Below, one piece after another: positions 1-26,400 of a stretch of 64,000 bases of DNA. How positions within the stretch are numbered: position 1 is the first letter of the stretch; each line of letters begins with the position of its first letter. The DNA is taken from positions 5,881,189 to 5,945,188 of the forward strand of contig ML133401.1 of assembly GCA_003864495.1 (NCBI GenBank), given 5' to 3'. Under the pieces are notes generated by a model, which was not told the DNA's origin, did not search any database, and worked only from the letters and a program-made list of their open reading frames with translations. The position numbers were made by a program, and so were the translations under genes. The stretch is from Nemopilema nomurai (taxonomy: Eukaryota > Cnidaria > Scyphozoa > Rhizostomeae > Rhizostomatidae).

Positions 1-289
1 TTGTTTTTATTAGGCAGTAAGACAATGCTTGCTACAAAACAATGGGGCTGCAGTATTGTTCATGCAATGGCTACTAAACAAATAGCTTTAGCTTAAAGAC
101 TGACTAAAGCATTAAAAGTTTTCATAAACTACTTCCTGAGTAACAAACCCGCATCGAATTTGAATTGCTTGACATGAAAGTCATTTACCATCTGGAGAAG
201 CTTACCTTTACAAAACTGTTGTCAGAGAACCAGCATTCACTTTATGACGTAATCAATCCTTAGTTTCGTGCCTAAAGTGATAGCCTTAC

Positions 290-3200
290 CTTTCCAACTC
301 TGCGTCGTTTTCTTCTCTCATTTGTTTTTCTTCCCTATCCCTCTCTCTTTGAACTTCAGTTTTGATTTTCCTGACAAAGTCTTGCTTCTCCTCCTGAACC
401 TTCGCCTCAGCATCAAGGTTCTCTTCACTTGCTTGAGCCCTCAGCGTCTTCAAAACAATTTCGTTTTGCTTTTTAAGCTTCGACTTCTCCAACTCTTCGT
501 CCTTTTTCAAGGCTTCTTCCATTTCCTTAACCCTAGCCTCCTTCTCTGAAATCAACCGCTTCTTCAGATTATCCACTTCTTCCTCTAGGCCTCTCGTTAA
601 CATTTCAATTTTCTTCTCGTTCTCTTCCTTCAGCCTGAGGGAGATGACAAAGAACATTCATGACAGCAGAAACTCAACAAATGACAATCGTCCTAGAAGG
701 CTAAACTTGGAACATTAGTTCATCATTAGGTGAAATATAAACAAAATCATTCCTCAGATCCTTCCGCCTAAATTATGGCTGACAATAAAAAAACCCATAG
801 TTCAATGGGAGGGGGTGTTAACTTCTCTTCGACAAGTAGCATCAACGCTACATTGAAAATGAGAATACGCTTGTCATCAAATACAAGCCAAGAGTGCTTT
901 TCTGATGTGAATAAAAACAAATGAAAGGCAATACGCTATGTTTGCTTAATTCCAATAGTTTTTAATCGAGGTTGAAGATATAACTTACTTTTTAGACTCG
1001 ATTTCAAAACTTTTTGAATTGACAGCAGAGACATTTTTCCCTTGGTCAAGTATATTTTTATTGCTGTCATTTGTGGTTGTGTCTAGTGACTGTTTCTTAC
1101 CCGTTCCAACATCTAATTTCTGTAGAAAAAAAGTGCTAAATTCACAGTAAATTCAAGCTAAAGAAAACCAATGCCCATTCAAGTACAAGGTAGCAAAAAG
1201 AGGTTTTAAAATTAAGCTTTTTTCTTCAATAAGAACACGTGGAATTTACTAGCTTGGTCCGAAAATTGAAAAGGTTAAAGAATCAGAAGATTAACTGATT
1301 AACTGATTAACAAACGATTAACTGATTGACAAAAGAGTGCTTATTGATTACGCTTGTCCGGGTTTCTTGAATTTCCGCAACCGGTTTAAGACTTTCAATT
1401 TCCATTCCTTCAAGACGGGCGACTAGTCCAGAGCTGATCCCGAAATCCTACGATTAAAAGTTAAAAGACTTCAGGCTCCGAAAGGAATAAGTACAATCTT
1501 TAATAAATAATAGCATTTCGAACTATTTAAAATGGCTGTGTTAACGGAAACTTTACAAACTACAAACGCGAGCTCAAGGCACTTTCGCACAATTTCCCAT
1601 TTTTCTAAATGTAAGCATTAGTCAGTTGAGTAAAACCAAATTCCAAAAAGATATGTTTTCTTTTCATACCAGGTCATCATCATCATCGTCGTCATCATCA
1701 TCAAAGTGGTCATCGCGTAATCCCAGCGATGGAGGTCTTCCTGCACTTTCAGATAACTCAGATTCCTAGCAAAACGTCAGCTTGAATCAAAACTTCATTT
1801 TCAAAGGCATGTTATGCAAACAGATATTTAAGGATATGAAGGGGTTGGGACATGTTGTAAGAAGTTTCCACTCTTTCCTTCTCCAGAAGTTATCGCAGAT
1901 CAATGAATGCCAATAAAATAAAGCTGTGTCTTGAAGTTAAAACTCCATTGGTCATTTAGATCATTGTATAGCTAGAAATGCTACACCAATCAGATGACTT
2001 CAATTATATCATTAAGACAAATATGGAGGGCAGCAATAGAAAATTTCGTCATTAGCGTGGATATAACACAGCACTTATAGATAAATGAACGGCTCACTTC
2101 AATTCAAGACTATTGCTGCGTTAAATTTATTCACCCGAGGGTGTCCTAAATCGAAGAAGTCATACCCAAGGTTTTCAAGTGCTTTTTGACTTTAACTAAC
2201 GCTGGCCTTGTGTAAGGCAACGTTCCAAAAGGAGATAAAATATCAAGCACATTGCAGTAGTCGACTTTCATTCATCATCACTGGTAAAAAACTTCCTCTC
2301 TTAAAAAGATTTCATGCAATAAATATCGTAAAACAATCGTGTGGACAGTTTGAGACCTCGAAAAGCTCACAGGAGCAGTAACTCACAAAAAGCACTCTGT
2401 TGGAAAATGTAATGATTCGCTTTCTCGAAGTCTGCTTGAAAACTCAAACGGAAACCATCGTCTATAAACTTAAAGAAGTCTAAATTCATTTAATTCCAGA
2501 TACATATGCCATCTGTGAACTCTGTGCTTAATGTGAATATGAGGACTCTTACTACAAAAATACGGCTGTACCTCGTATCCGATGTTCGCGATATCATGTG
2601 AATCCAAGTCGAGAGTGAACCTTGGCTTACCATTTGAGTACTGGAAGAAAATGTTTGAGACTATAAGCAAGTTTTGGGCTGGATTGATATCAGTGCTTGA
2701 CGATATAAATACTAGGGCTTCTAAAATAGATTTATTCTGAGTGAAAAAGCAGTTGGAGGAGACACAAGTAAAACTCCAAGTCGCAACCTATAAAACGCCA
2801 ATAGTCGAGATCTGTGCAGACCTTCAAACCCAACTTGCTCAACTGGAAATTATTCTAATTTCAAAACAGCCCTTTAAACCAATGTAGAAAAATGACATTA
2901 AATCACACTATGTACAAAAACGTTTGACAGCAATATTAGCCAAAAAGACAATATTCTATTCTTTAACTTGTCTGTACACACACTCTATTTATTTCTTTTC
3001 CATGGGTCAAGAAACAGACAACCATCTTTCTACTAAACATGTATTAGGGTACACAAGATTGAAGATCGGGAGTAACAGAAGCCTTACTTCACTCGTGTCA
3101 GAGATGTCATCAAGGAAATGGACTTTTTCTCCAAGTCTGCTTCCAGTTCAAGACTATCAATGGTCTTCATGGATTCTTTCTCTTTCTTCCTCATCCCATA

Positions 3201-5973
3201 ATCTAGCTTCTGTGTAGAAGAAAGTACAGAGGTAATTTTGTGATTTAACTCAAAATCATGTCTACCAAATAACAATTGTAACTCAGAAGCATCTGATGAA
3301 AGACTGTGGGTCATCTTCCTGTAAAACACATAGTTATCATACAGTAATGAAGTATCAACTCAACATTATCTGAGCATGTGTGTCAAAACTACCTTTAAAA
3401 TATTATTCAATGCGAGACTTGTCACAGTAAGCAGCCTTGAAATAAAAATTCTAAACTACAATTTTCTAAAAATTTGTCAAACCCTTTTATTACAAAATAA
3501 TACAATTGATATATAAATGGATTACAGTAAATTGGAGCACATCTGATTGAAGATACTAATTAATGAAAATGGAGAGGTTACTGAAATTCATTTATCTCAA
3601 AATGCATGGAAAATGACGGGCAAAGTAAATATGCATTCAAATATCATCCTTAAATAGTAACTTCTAAAATTTAAAGGAAAAACAAACCAGTTGTAGCTTG
3701 GTAGTTTTTTTTGTTTTAATTCCTAACAATGAAATTGGACTTAATAAGTTAGTGTGCTCCTAAACCCTTCTTTGGTAGTAACTTACATCAAACTTTCCAG
3801 CATTCATTCCTTGCAGCTTGATGGAGGTACCAACATCATCAAGTTGACCTTTATTCCCCAAGTCTCTTGTTGAGGCAAGGGTATTGTTTAGAGAACCAAG
3901 TGTTTTTCCAAAGCCTGTGACACTTGATAAACTTGAAAGACCAGCTGTATTCTGAAAATCGCTCTTTAAGGTAGGAAGATCATTAGGTGCCTAGAAATTT
4001 GAAACTTATAATTAGTTACCCTGCATTTAACTTAAAAACTGAGGTTATGAAAACTTCATATGAGATTCAATGATATCAAAAGAAGATAAAAGTATTATAA
4101 TAAAGAATATTTCATTACATTCTTAAAATCAGATTTAATACAGGTTTTATTAGAAGCCATGGCATAAACATTGGAACTTTGATAAATATGTTTGTCCCAA
4201 AAGCCTTCCTTTATGTTCTAGGTTTAGAACATGATCACGTCAATGTTGTCAAAAAAGTTCTGAATACAATTTTTGAATAAATGTTTTCACAGCTTGTGTC
4301 AGTTGTAGCATTATATATGAATTCACAAACATATTGCCCTAAATACAATAGGAAAAGTAGGCACAGGATCTTTAATGCCTTGCCTGTATACTCACTTTGA
4401 ATTTATCTGTCTTATCTTTTTTGTCTTTCTTATCCTTCTTTTTATCTTTTCCTTTCTTTGACTTTGAGCTTTTCATGGGCTTTGGTTTTGCCCTTTCTTC
4501 CTCTGCCATTGATCTGAAAAACTCGTCACAGGGATGGTCCCACTCACTGTCACCAGTGGCAAAATTGAAGTAATATATTTGCCCACTTTCATCTTGACTA
4601 CAGAAAGAAATTGAATCATAAAAATCTGATATATGACTATTGAGAACAAATTTAAAAACTTTGTTGGAAAATTCTGGGAACTCAAGTCTAGGGGATTAAT
4701 TTCATAATCAGATAGACTTAAAAGTAAATAAAAAAACTTTGGAAGAAAATCAGGTAATCAGATTTCCCATCTGCAATTTTACAGATTAGATCAACAAAGC
4801 TAATGATTACCAAGTCCTTCTTTATACTACATAAATAAATTCTAGTTTCAATACACTCAGTATATACATTCATTTATCAATTTACATTAATTTTGGGATA
4901 GTGACACAGCTGTAGAAAATTAAAACCACATGTTTGCTAATTGTCCAGAACACAGGTTATAGGCTCATATAGCCAAAGGTTTATATCTAGCTGTAACGCT
5001 GTTTGAACTGTTTTAGCATGTTAAAAAAGCTGCAAGTCACTTTTGATACAGCAAACTTATATACTAGCTTTCAGCAAAACCCTTTTGGTTAGCTTTAGCT
5101 ATTGCAATTGGGATCAGAAATACCATGGCTTCCAGTCAGGAGGTAGTGGGGCAACAATTCCTTGTCTTGCAATCCATAACAACTCAGGTTCTCTATCTGG
5201 GTCTATTCCAATCACAGTTGCATACTCATAAATTTCTAAAAGAATGGATCAGAGTGATAAATCTTGAACATCAATGCTATGAAAAATAGAAAAAGAGGAC
5301 CTATTTCTAAAACCATTTTCTCACGCATTTCCAAATAGATTATTATTTTCAAAATTACAGCAGGTGCAAACTATTGTAAAAGCTGTTTTGATATATAGCT
5401 ACATAAAAATACAAACTTGATATGGGATAATTATACCAACAAGTGCGAATTTAAATATGATTTCAGCATGCGCAAATTGATACAAAAATGAGCATGTGCT
5501 TCAGCTTAGCTTCGCCTATAGTAGTTTCACAATCTAGCAAATATTTGAAATAACAATAACATGTTTACATCTGGATATTACTGGCCTCACTAACTTAATA
5601 AAGATCACACGATACATGATAACGACTAGTTAGCTCATCCTTTAACAACAACATTGTCAAATTAAAGTTGTAAATATCACTAGATGTGCCTTGGCCTCTG
5701 CCATATTGTTGTTTGTGTCATTAATATGCATTGTTGGGAAGCAAACGTTTGAATTGCATTCTCATGGGCCTCTTCCCAGAATTTCACGTTTACACAATAA
5801 ATTGTGTGTACGAAGGCTGCTGAACCCTAACTCTACGAGGCCTATTTCTTATACGAGAAGAAAGCACTTAAGATGAAGCTATTTAAACAAATATTCGTAC
5901 TACCTTGTTCGGTGGGCTCGTAGTTTTCGTCATAATCGTCATCCAAAATCACCTGATTGTTTACAACCGCCAT
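290..5973 (-). CDS. CEP164: CEP164-like centrosomal/distal appendage protein, N-terminal part (partial)
   Basis: Distal appendage protein of the mother centriole, required for ciliary vesicle docking in animals (family knowledge). Exons read: 5904-5973 (start ATG 5973), 5124-5235, 4396-4597, 3787-3990, about 3093-3209, 2572-2640, 1670-1765, 1352-1447, 989-1119, 290-634; the rest lies beyond the left edge. Phases join cleanly throughout if the fifth exon ends at 3093; a stronger-looking donor at 3088 would break phase, and its 5' end could instead be near 3314. About 480 codons are visible. The N-terminus has the family's acidic [14 protein letters not shown] segment, then [20 protein letters not shown] and a WW domain (residues about 62-85, [20 protein letters not shown]) followed by a Lys-rich stretch. 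Later come [14 protein letters not shown] and [20 protein letters not shown], both like conserved CEP164 segments, a run of ten Asp encoded near 1676-1705, and a Glu/Lys/Arg coiled coil from 634 to 290. Confidence 0.9.
2850..5450. other. CpG-poor block in the 5' part of CEP164
   Basis: Seen directly: lines 3361-4380 contain about 4 CpG dinucleotides in 1020 bp, against about 22 in positions 1-1020 of the same gene. The low density covers introns and exons alike. It starts a few hundred bp inside the gene and ends abruptly near 2.8 kb. The likely cause is loss of methylated CpG in the germ line (inference). Confidence 0.6.
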
Positions 5974-8900
5974 GTTGATATCCTCCTTTGGCGGTAATCT
6001 TGAATCCAGAAGTTGGAACGAATTCCATTGAGATGAATGGATCCAACAATGCGCAGTAATCTGCGAGACGGCCAGTGTAACGCAGAGAGCCGAGGGAGCC
6101 CGGGTAACAAGGGCCCTTACTCATTTGAACCTATCAACAGCCACAAGTCTAGAAAGGTTTTCCTCCAAGACTGATAAATCTATCACTTAAGACATTTGCT
6201 GTCCCGAGCAAAAAATATCGCAATAGTTATTCCAAGTAGTAAATCTGGCGTTACAACCTATGACAAAAATTGTCGTCTAAATTTCAGATCTTTCAGCTTT
6301 TTCCAAGGTTTTTGAGAGAATTGTCTACGATCAAATATCTTACGATATCTCAGTTTGTACTCAGAAAAAAGTATAACACAGAACTTGCAGTTACTTATAA
6401 GATTACAGATAATATGTTATGCGTTTTATTTCTTAACCTATATGAACGATTTGACATTGAGTGTAGAAGAGGTTCTAACTTTGGAGATGGCGACATTGCT
6501 AAATTGCTAGACAATGACAGATTTGTAATAAATTTGAAAAGGGGGAAACTGAATCAATGCTGTTTGGAACCGCTAAAAGACCTTAATCGCATGTCACAAA
6601 GCTATTTGAGAGTCTCATTCATAGAAAATCGCATTGATTTAAGGTATTAGAGAAGTGAGTAGTACTTCTAGTACTAGTAGTTTACTTTCTCTTCCACCCT
6701 ATCCAGTGTTGGGGCTGCGATGACTCTCCTGGCGTGGGCAGTCCTCTCTCACTCAACAGGTCCTCGCATATTGTGTTAGAGCTTCGATGGCTCCCCTTTG
6801 CAGTCGGCAAAAGAGAGGTGCGGTGCGGACAAATATTTAGAAACAAGTAGATAAAAGTATTTGGGAGTGACAATGGATCCATCACTTAACATAATGGCCA
6901 TCTTCAAAAGAACGACGTGGTCGTTCGATCAAGGTTCTTGAAGGAAATGAGACATCAACTTTTGCAGCTTAAAGCCAACGTTATCCCTAAAATAATACAT
7001 TGTTCAACTCCTGTGCTAAAAGTGCCAAATACGATGGCGTATAAATATGAACCATGGCAAAGGAGCGCAATTTAGATCATCCACCATCAACAAAAGGGCA
7101 GCAAAGAATGCGGACTCATGAGCAATCAAGATCATAGAAATTGGCAAGAAAAGGCGGTGATATAGATATGTAAATGCTTGCAAAAAGCTACCATCCCAAA
7201 TCTTGCATCATTTATGTTAAAAGTTCAATTACTACAGGAGAGGAAAAACTTCAGCGCTCTATCTTCCAAAGGTCAGGATGGAGGCTGCAAAGAAGTAATT
7301 TTGTTTCAAAGGCCCTTTTTGCTTCAATGACACCCCAATTGACATCCGCTAATTGTACAAATTGTGATAAAGTGGTAATGAAGAAGAAGATTTGTGCACA
7401 TTGGTAATGAAAATAAAAAAGGAAAAAGTGCCTGCAGGTTTTATCTTCGGCTGGCTACTAGGCCCCAGGCCTGTTTGAAACTTTATGCGACAAGTTGATT
7501 ATCTGGTAGTAATAGAAGCATGAAGGTATGATTTTATTAATTTTGCAATGCAGTAAGAGCATCTAATGCAGAAGAAACTCAATTCATTAGCCCTAGATGC
7601 CAGTTTTTTAATGGGGCACCTGGCACCATGAGAATTTCTGGTGGATGCTAATTAGGTTTGCAGCACTGCATCGAGATCTCTTGCTTTAAGAAGCAGGGGA
7701 ATGGGGCATAGGGGCAATCCGGCAAGACAACTGTATCCATCCCTTTCTAGAAAAAAGTGCTGGTAATGCGAATGTCTGCTTTTACGCTTGAAAGGGAATA
7801 GGGTTGAATTGCACGATTTTCATCCTAGCATCGCTGCCTGCATCGCTCTGTATACACAGGTAAATCCACTGCATCCAAGTCAATGTTAATATCTGTATTT
7901 GTAAACTACTTAGAAGACTCTGTGGAATCAGGCTAAAATGTGTTGCGAAAGAGCTTATGGTAAAGATTTTGATGCTCTTTTGGAATTGACAGTGTTCGAG
8001 CCGAAGATTATTCAGTGCCTTTGTTGTTTGATGTTTAGAGTAGGGTGCACTATTAATCCTGGTGTTCAAAAAGCCTCGGGTGAAAGCAAAAGGAAATCGA
8101 CTTAACTTGGATAAGACGAACATACAGAAAGACAACCTGGCATTGTATTAATGGTCTCAATTCAACACTAGTAACACCAACCTCCGGGACAGAGATATTG
8201 CCATTTCCTACACGAATCACGATATACGGAAAAGAAGAGGAAATGTTTTTCTGTCATGGAGATAGTGTTATCTATAAAATGCTGTCAAATGTCTTTGAAA
8301 GATAGGTTGGTGTCATATTGATATTTCCTCAAAGAGTCGCTATATAAAAACAAAGAGTGAAAATTATTTTCTGGCCTCTTAACTTTAACAATCTTTACCT
8401 CTTATTGAAGTAATCGCAAGAATCTAATCTTTTTATTTATTTTCTCCGCCAAGTTACAGGTTCCTCTGCTATGGAGATGGTTGTATCCACAAAATAATGT
8501 CAATGTTATAAGAAAGACAGGTTGGCATGATATTTTCAATTGCTTGATTCTTCGTGAAATTTGTGGTCAGCAAACAATTTTATAGGAGACATACCAAATC
8601 CTTGCCTCTGCGTTTCACAATTCCAAAAAAAGGTGGCATCGAACTTATTCTTTGCCTTAATCAGGCAACTATTCATCAGCCATTATGTGAATCGAGCCAA
8701 TAGTAAGAAATGAAAAATATATTACACTTCCTGAGAATCGAGAAAGTTCAGAGTTTCTCTCTCACATGCTGCTCTACATTATTTCACCCGTTAACACGTG
8801 GCAATTTCAAACTAAACTGAAAGTATTAAGCTCCGTAGATACTTTTTCTGAACAATCAAGGCTCGCTTCAGTTAATTTTTTAAAGAAAATACAGCCTCAG

Positions 8901-11900
8901 CCGAGCGAAAGTCGTGTGATCAGTACGCACCTCTGAACGAACAACAGCAGAATTGCCATATAAAAATCCTGGTTCAATTCCAAATCTGAAACAAGAATAT
9001 CCCAAAATGATCTCAAACAAATTATACAGCGTTTCCTCTCCATGACCTTAAATATTCCTCCAAATGATTCACAAATAAAAGAACAGATAGCAATTCAGCA
9101 ATGTTGTAAATTTTTGTCACCAACCTGATTAATTACATGACATAACCACACATTCAAACTTTCAACACCTTCACTCAATACTATCACTTCTAGACACTTT
9201 CAAAAAAGTAACTGAAAGAACAAAAATGTTCTATTCCTCGTGTTTGGCGTACAGTTTCAGAATTATATCGCTTCATCGCTTCCTGCATAATGATAAAGTT
9301 TTGCAGCACTGATCATTAAACAGCAAGGGCATTCTTTACCCTCGATTTGAGTCGTGATTTTTTTTTAACGTGTAAAGCACACGAGAAGTATCTCCACTAC
9401 TGCATTGGTCACTGGTGTACAAAAGCAAGATAGTGTATACATTGCTAGCTCCGTGTATGATCTTTTACCAGCTGTATTTTGACATCCTTTCCATAACCAA
9501 GGCCGGGTCAAGCATTATCAGAAAGGGGGAGCGTAGGTATGACTTCTTTGTGAAATTGCCTTTAAGCTAGCGCAAAAATCAGTAGAAAATAATCATTGCC
9601 CTGCAGAAATAGTGGGGGGCGTACGATCCTTACGCCCTTTTTTATTTATTGAAATTTTTTATTTATTTTCAAGTTCTTCTAAGATCATAATTTTGCTGCT
9701 GATCTTCACACCCGCAAATTGAATGACAATGACAAGTTTTCATACCACACGTGGCCTAAGAGCACGAGGGAACCAAAACACATATAAGATCAGTATCATT
9801 TCTGTTTATTGTTAAAAAGTTATGAACTTTTTTGAGGTATAAGCAGCGTAAAATATTGTGGTATTTTAGTTCCCAATTTGGCACATGAGTAGGCATAGAA
9901 ATTCACCTAACTTGGCTTATACATCAATAGCGTTCTTTGAAACATCAAACTGGAAACAGTTCACCTTGCAAAAACACAAATTCGCACCACAATGTTAATA
10001 GGTATCATTCAGCATCTCTGGCTAATTCTCAACGAACAATTCTCCATTTTCACTTGCTAATTATCTTTTACCTAACGTGCACTCATTCATTTGTCTTGTA
10101 CAACAAAAGGGATATAACGTCATTTCCATAATGTGAAAAAGCGCGAAAAATGTGCGAGACAAACTAATATGGCTCTCCATCACTACAGGTTTATTTGGTT
10201 GCTAGGGCCTCACTAAAAGTTTGCTTTTGTCTCCCTGTGAGCTCTACGCGCATGGCAAGTGTAATTTTCCCCTCTGTTAGCCCAAGTAGCACCAGCTAAA
10301 GACTGTGCCTCCTTGTGAGAAGCTAAGTTAGAGAATTGGCAACCAGACACACATGACACATTAAGATCAGCTGAGAGAGATCAACTCGAATAAAGTCCTG
10401 AGTTGCGAATGTTCTGCAGTGAAAGCACATCAAAGGGCCTTTGAAACAGCGACGAAGGACAGGGCGAACGAAAAGAAAGTGGCCTGAGCAAGAACTAATC
10501 AACTCCATTGGCCACAGCAATTGAGGTGAAATAAACTAAGGCTAAATTATTGCAATTTGACATTAAAATGGTTGCAAGAGAAAAAAGAGAGATTTCGACC
10601 TGACCTGTATCGACACGAGTGGATCCTCTCCACCCTTAAAAGTTATTTATGCAGAAAAATATTTTTGGCTTTGGCCACTGTTTTCATAATCAACTGGAAA
10701 AGCTGACAGTTGCTTCAACCTTTGTCGTTTATCGGCGGCGATTTGTGTGCAGCCCACATTGCGCCTTTTAACAAGGTTTTGAAAGACGAAGACACAGCAT
10801 CTTTCTGTCATTTCCATCGCATCTAGGCCAGAGAAATTAAAGACAACATCTCGCTAACATTTGGATGCTTCGCCGCTCAACAACTTTCGTTGCATTATGA
10901 TCCACGCAGTTAGTAGACAACAAAACAAGAATTTCCAACAACAGTGAAATATCTAGTGTCATCAACAAACCTATCCTCTCATTCTCATAATTGTCACACG
11001 GGAAACATAGTACTCTAAACGTAACAAAGAATCAATCAAATAAAAACAAGATCATGAAACATTTCCTCTAATTGTGTGCGTGTTAATGCTAACGAACAAC
11101 CCTCCTACAGGGGAAAAACCGGTTTGGGACACCACTCCGATAGAGGGGGGGGGGGTTAAAATATGATTAAACATGACTACCGATCAGCTGTTGGACTAGA
11201 ATCCAAGGAGAAGTCGAAGCGGTGCGTTTCTAATCCTATTTCTTCCAATAACGTGCAGAAGTATCCTTCGTTTTGTTATCGACGCATATATGCAGACGAG
11301 TTCAGTATTTTCGAAATGCCCTGGGCGGCTTGAGAAATCATGGTCGCGGGAGAGTGAGGATAGAAGAAGGAGCGGGTTTAACAGTGGAGGATTCGACTAG
11401 TTGAACAGACCAGGAGAAAATGATCTGCTGGGAAATTGCGAGGAAGTGTGAAGCCTTTGTAAACCAAAACCGACATCGCTTTCATCCTGAAGAGGACACT
11501 GGGACAATGTTGCGTCATCGACTACCTATCGCGCCTTCGCAGGGTTAGATTCTGTTGATGAACGCTGAGGTGACGTAGCAACGCTTATCGCGCAAATCAA
11601 TGGCGAATTGCGCAACGGCAGTTGTACGGTATGGGATGCAAGCGAAAACATATTAATAAATGCTGCCTTAAGAAATTCATCTACATGATAAAATTCGCAG
11701 TTAAACCAAGATGAAAATATAACAAATTCGATATTAAAATCACTCGAAGAACATGGGTGAACAAAATTGCAATTAAATACTTTGAAGGACAGGTTTTATC
11801 ATGCTACGAAATACTGTTCAAGCTCGAAATCGTATTTGTGGAACTCACCAACTCGGAATATTGAGTAAAGTTAGGAACATAAAGCAAACAACTGTACAAA

Positions 11901-12185
11901 TACTAGCATAATCCATGATCGAATTAGCCCATGAATCTAGGTATTAAAAACGTAGGCATAACATGAAACCTGAACAAGATGAAGGAAATACAAAGGCCCG
12001 TTCGTAAAAGCAAGTAAACGTCTTGAGCTAATGAAGAGAAATTTCCTTTTTCATAAATTATAGTCAACTTGATCTAGTTAGAAAAATCAGTGTTAGAAAG
12101 AATAAGCACACGAGAACATCCTATCAATTTAGTTAGGTCTGTACGATCCTCTATACAGTTCCAAGGATAAACGGTTGATGAACAC
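5974..12185. other. Intergenic region with no recognised gene
   Basis: This lies between the start of CEP164 and the end of the Na+,K+-ATPase gene and should include the 5' UTR/promoter of the former and the 3' UTR of the latter. CpG is plentiful. The longest open stretches (6270-6650 plus, 126 codons; 7782-8135 minus, 117 codons) match no family I recognise and lack convincing splice or composition support. An 11-G homopolymer lies at 11145-11155. A 7-bp inverted repeat lies at 9617-9637. I see no tRNA, rRNA or complete transposon. Confidence 0.5.
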
Positions 12186-25669
<13,484 letters not shown>

Positions 25670-25800
25670 TTTCGAGCACCACCCGGTCAAGAGAGAGCAA
25701 CATGCACAAGCTCTCAACTATAAATTATTCACCTTTAACACGTGAACATTCATAATTATGCAAATTTATTTAATGACCCGCAGATCCCACGCGGGTCATT
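25670..25800 (-). promoter_or_regulatory. Presumed promoter-proximal region of the Na+,K+-ATPase gene
   Basis: This is immediately upstream of the start codon on the minus strand. It contains an E-box CACGTG (25739-25744) and a POU octamer ATGCAAAT (25758-25765). The transcription start is not visible from sequence alone, and short motifs like these also occur by chance. Confidence 0.3.
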
Positions 25801-26361
25801 CAATTCTTTGAGATAACAATCGAATGGAGAAGCCGAGCCCATCTTCACAATTACCAAAAATTTCACCACAATAAATTCATAAAGGATATGCCAACGAATA
25901 GTCGCGCACAACCAAATTATTTTTGTTTAGACAAAAGAAATTGAAGAATGCCGACATCGCCGTTGGGATCAGTAGTAGGGTCTTATTGTGAGAGCACTCT
26001 CGGCTTTAAGTCGCAAATGTGCCCGTATTATGGGACCATTTATTGTGAAGCTTAACAAAAGTCTTTAATGTAAAATATTGCGTGAAGGAATTTTGATGGA
26101 ATGGGAAACTACAGGTCTGTTGAGAATGGCGTGACTTTTGAGACTCAGACAATACGAGGTGTTGATGGCAGTGGCACAAAAGATGGCACGATTGCAGGAC
26201 TGTGTTGAAATGAATGACAATAGAAGGCGCAATGTCTCTGCCGCAAGAGGCGGATTAGGTCATTGTTTTTGAAACTTTTAATAATAAAATGGACAAATGG
26301 ACAGATGTAGCTCAAGATCGGGATAAGTGGAAGCTTTTGTGGAGGCCAAATAGGCTAAGAA

Positions 26362-26400
26362 AAAAGAAAGAAAGAAAGAAAGAAAGAAAAAGAGAAAGAA
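26362..26400. repeat. AAAG/GAAA microsatellite
   Basis: A pure purine run of repeated GAAA units with slight interruptions near the 3' end. Confidence 0.9.

Noticed and set aside
4473..4685. A 70-codon minus-strand frame over the CEP164 WW exon
   Set aside because: It is a shadow frame; the true reading frame there gives the WW domain and a Lys-rich tail.
6270..6650. A 126-codon plus-strand open frame
   Set aside because: Its composition is like the surrounding intergenic DNA, and no recognisable domain or splice partners were found.
9617..9643. A GC-rich hairpin (gggcgta ... tacgccc) followed by T6, like a bacterial terminator
   Set aside because: There is no adjacent gene and this is eukaryotic DNA; 7-bp palindromes are expected by chance.
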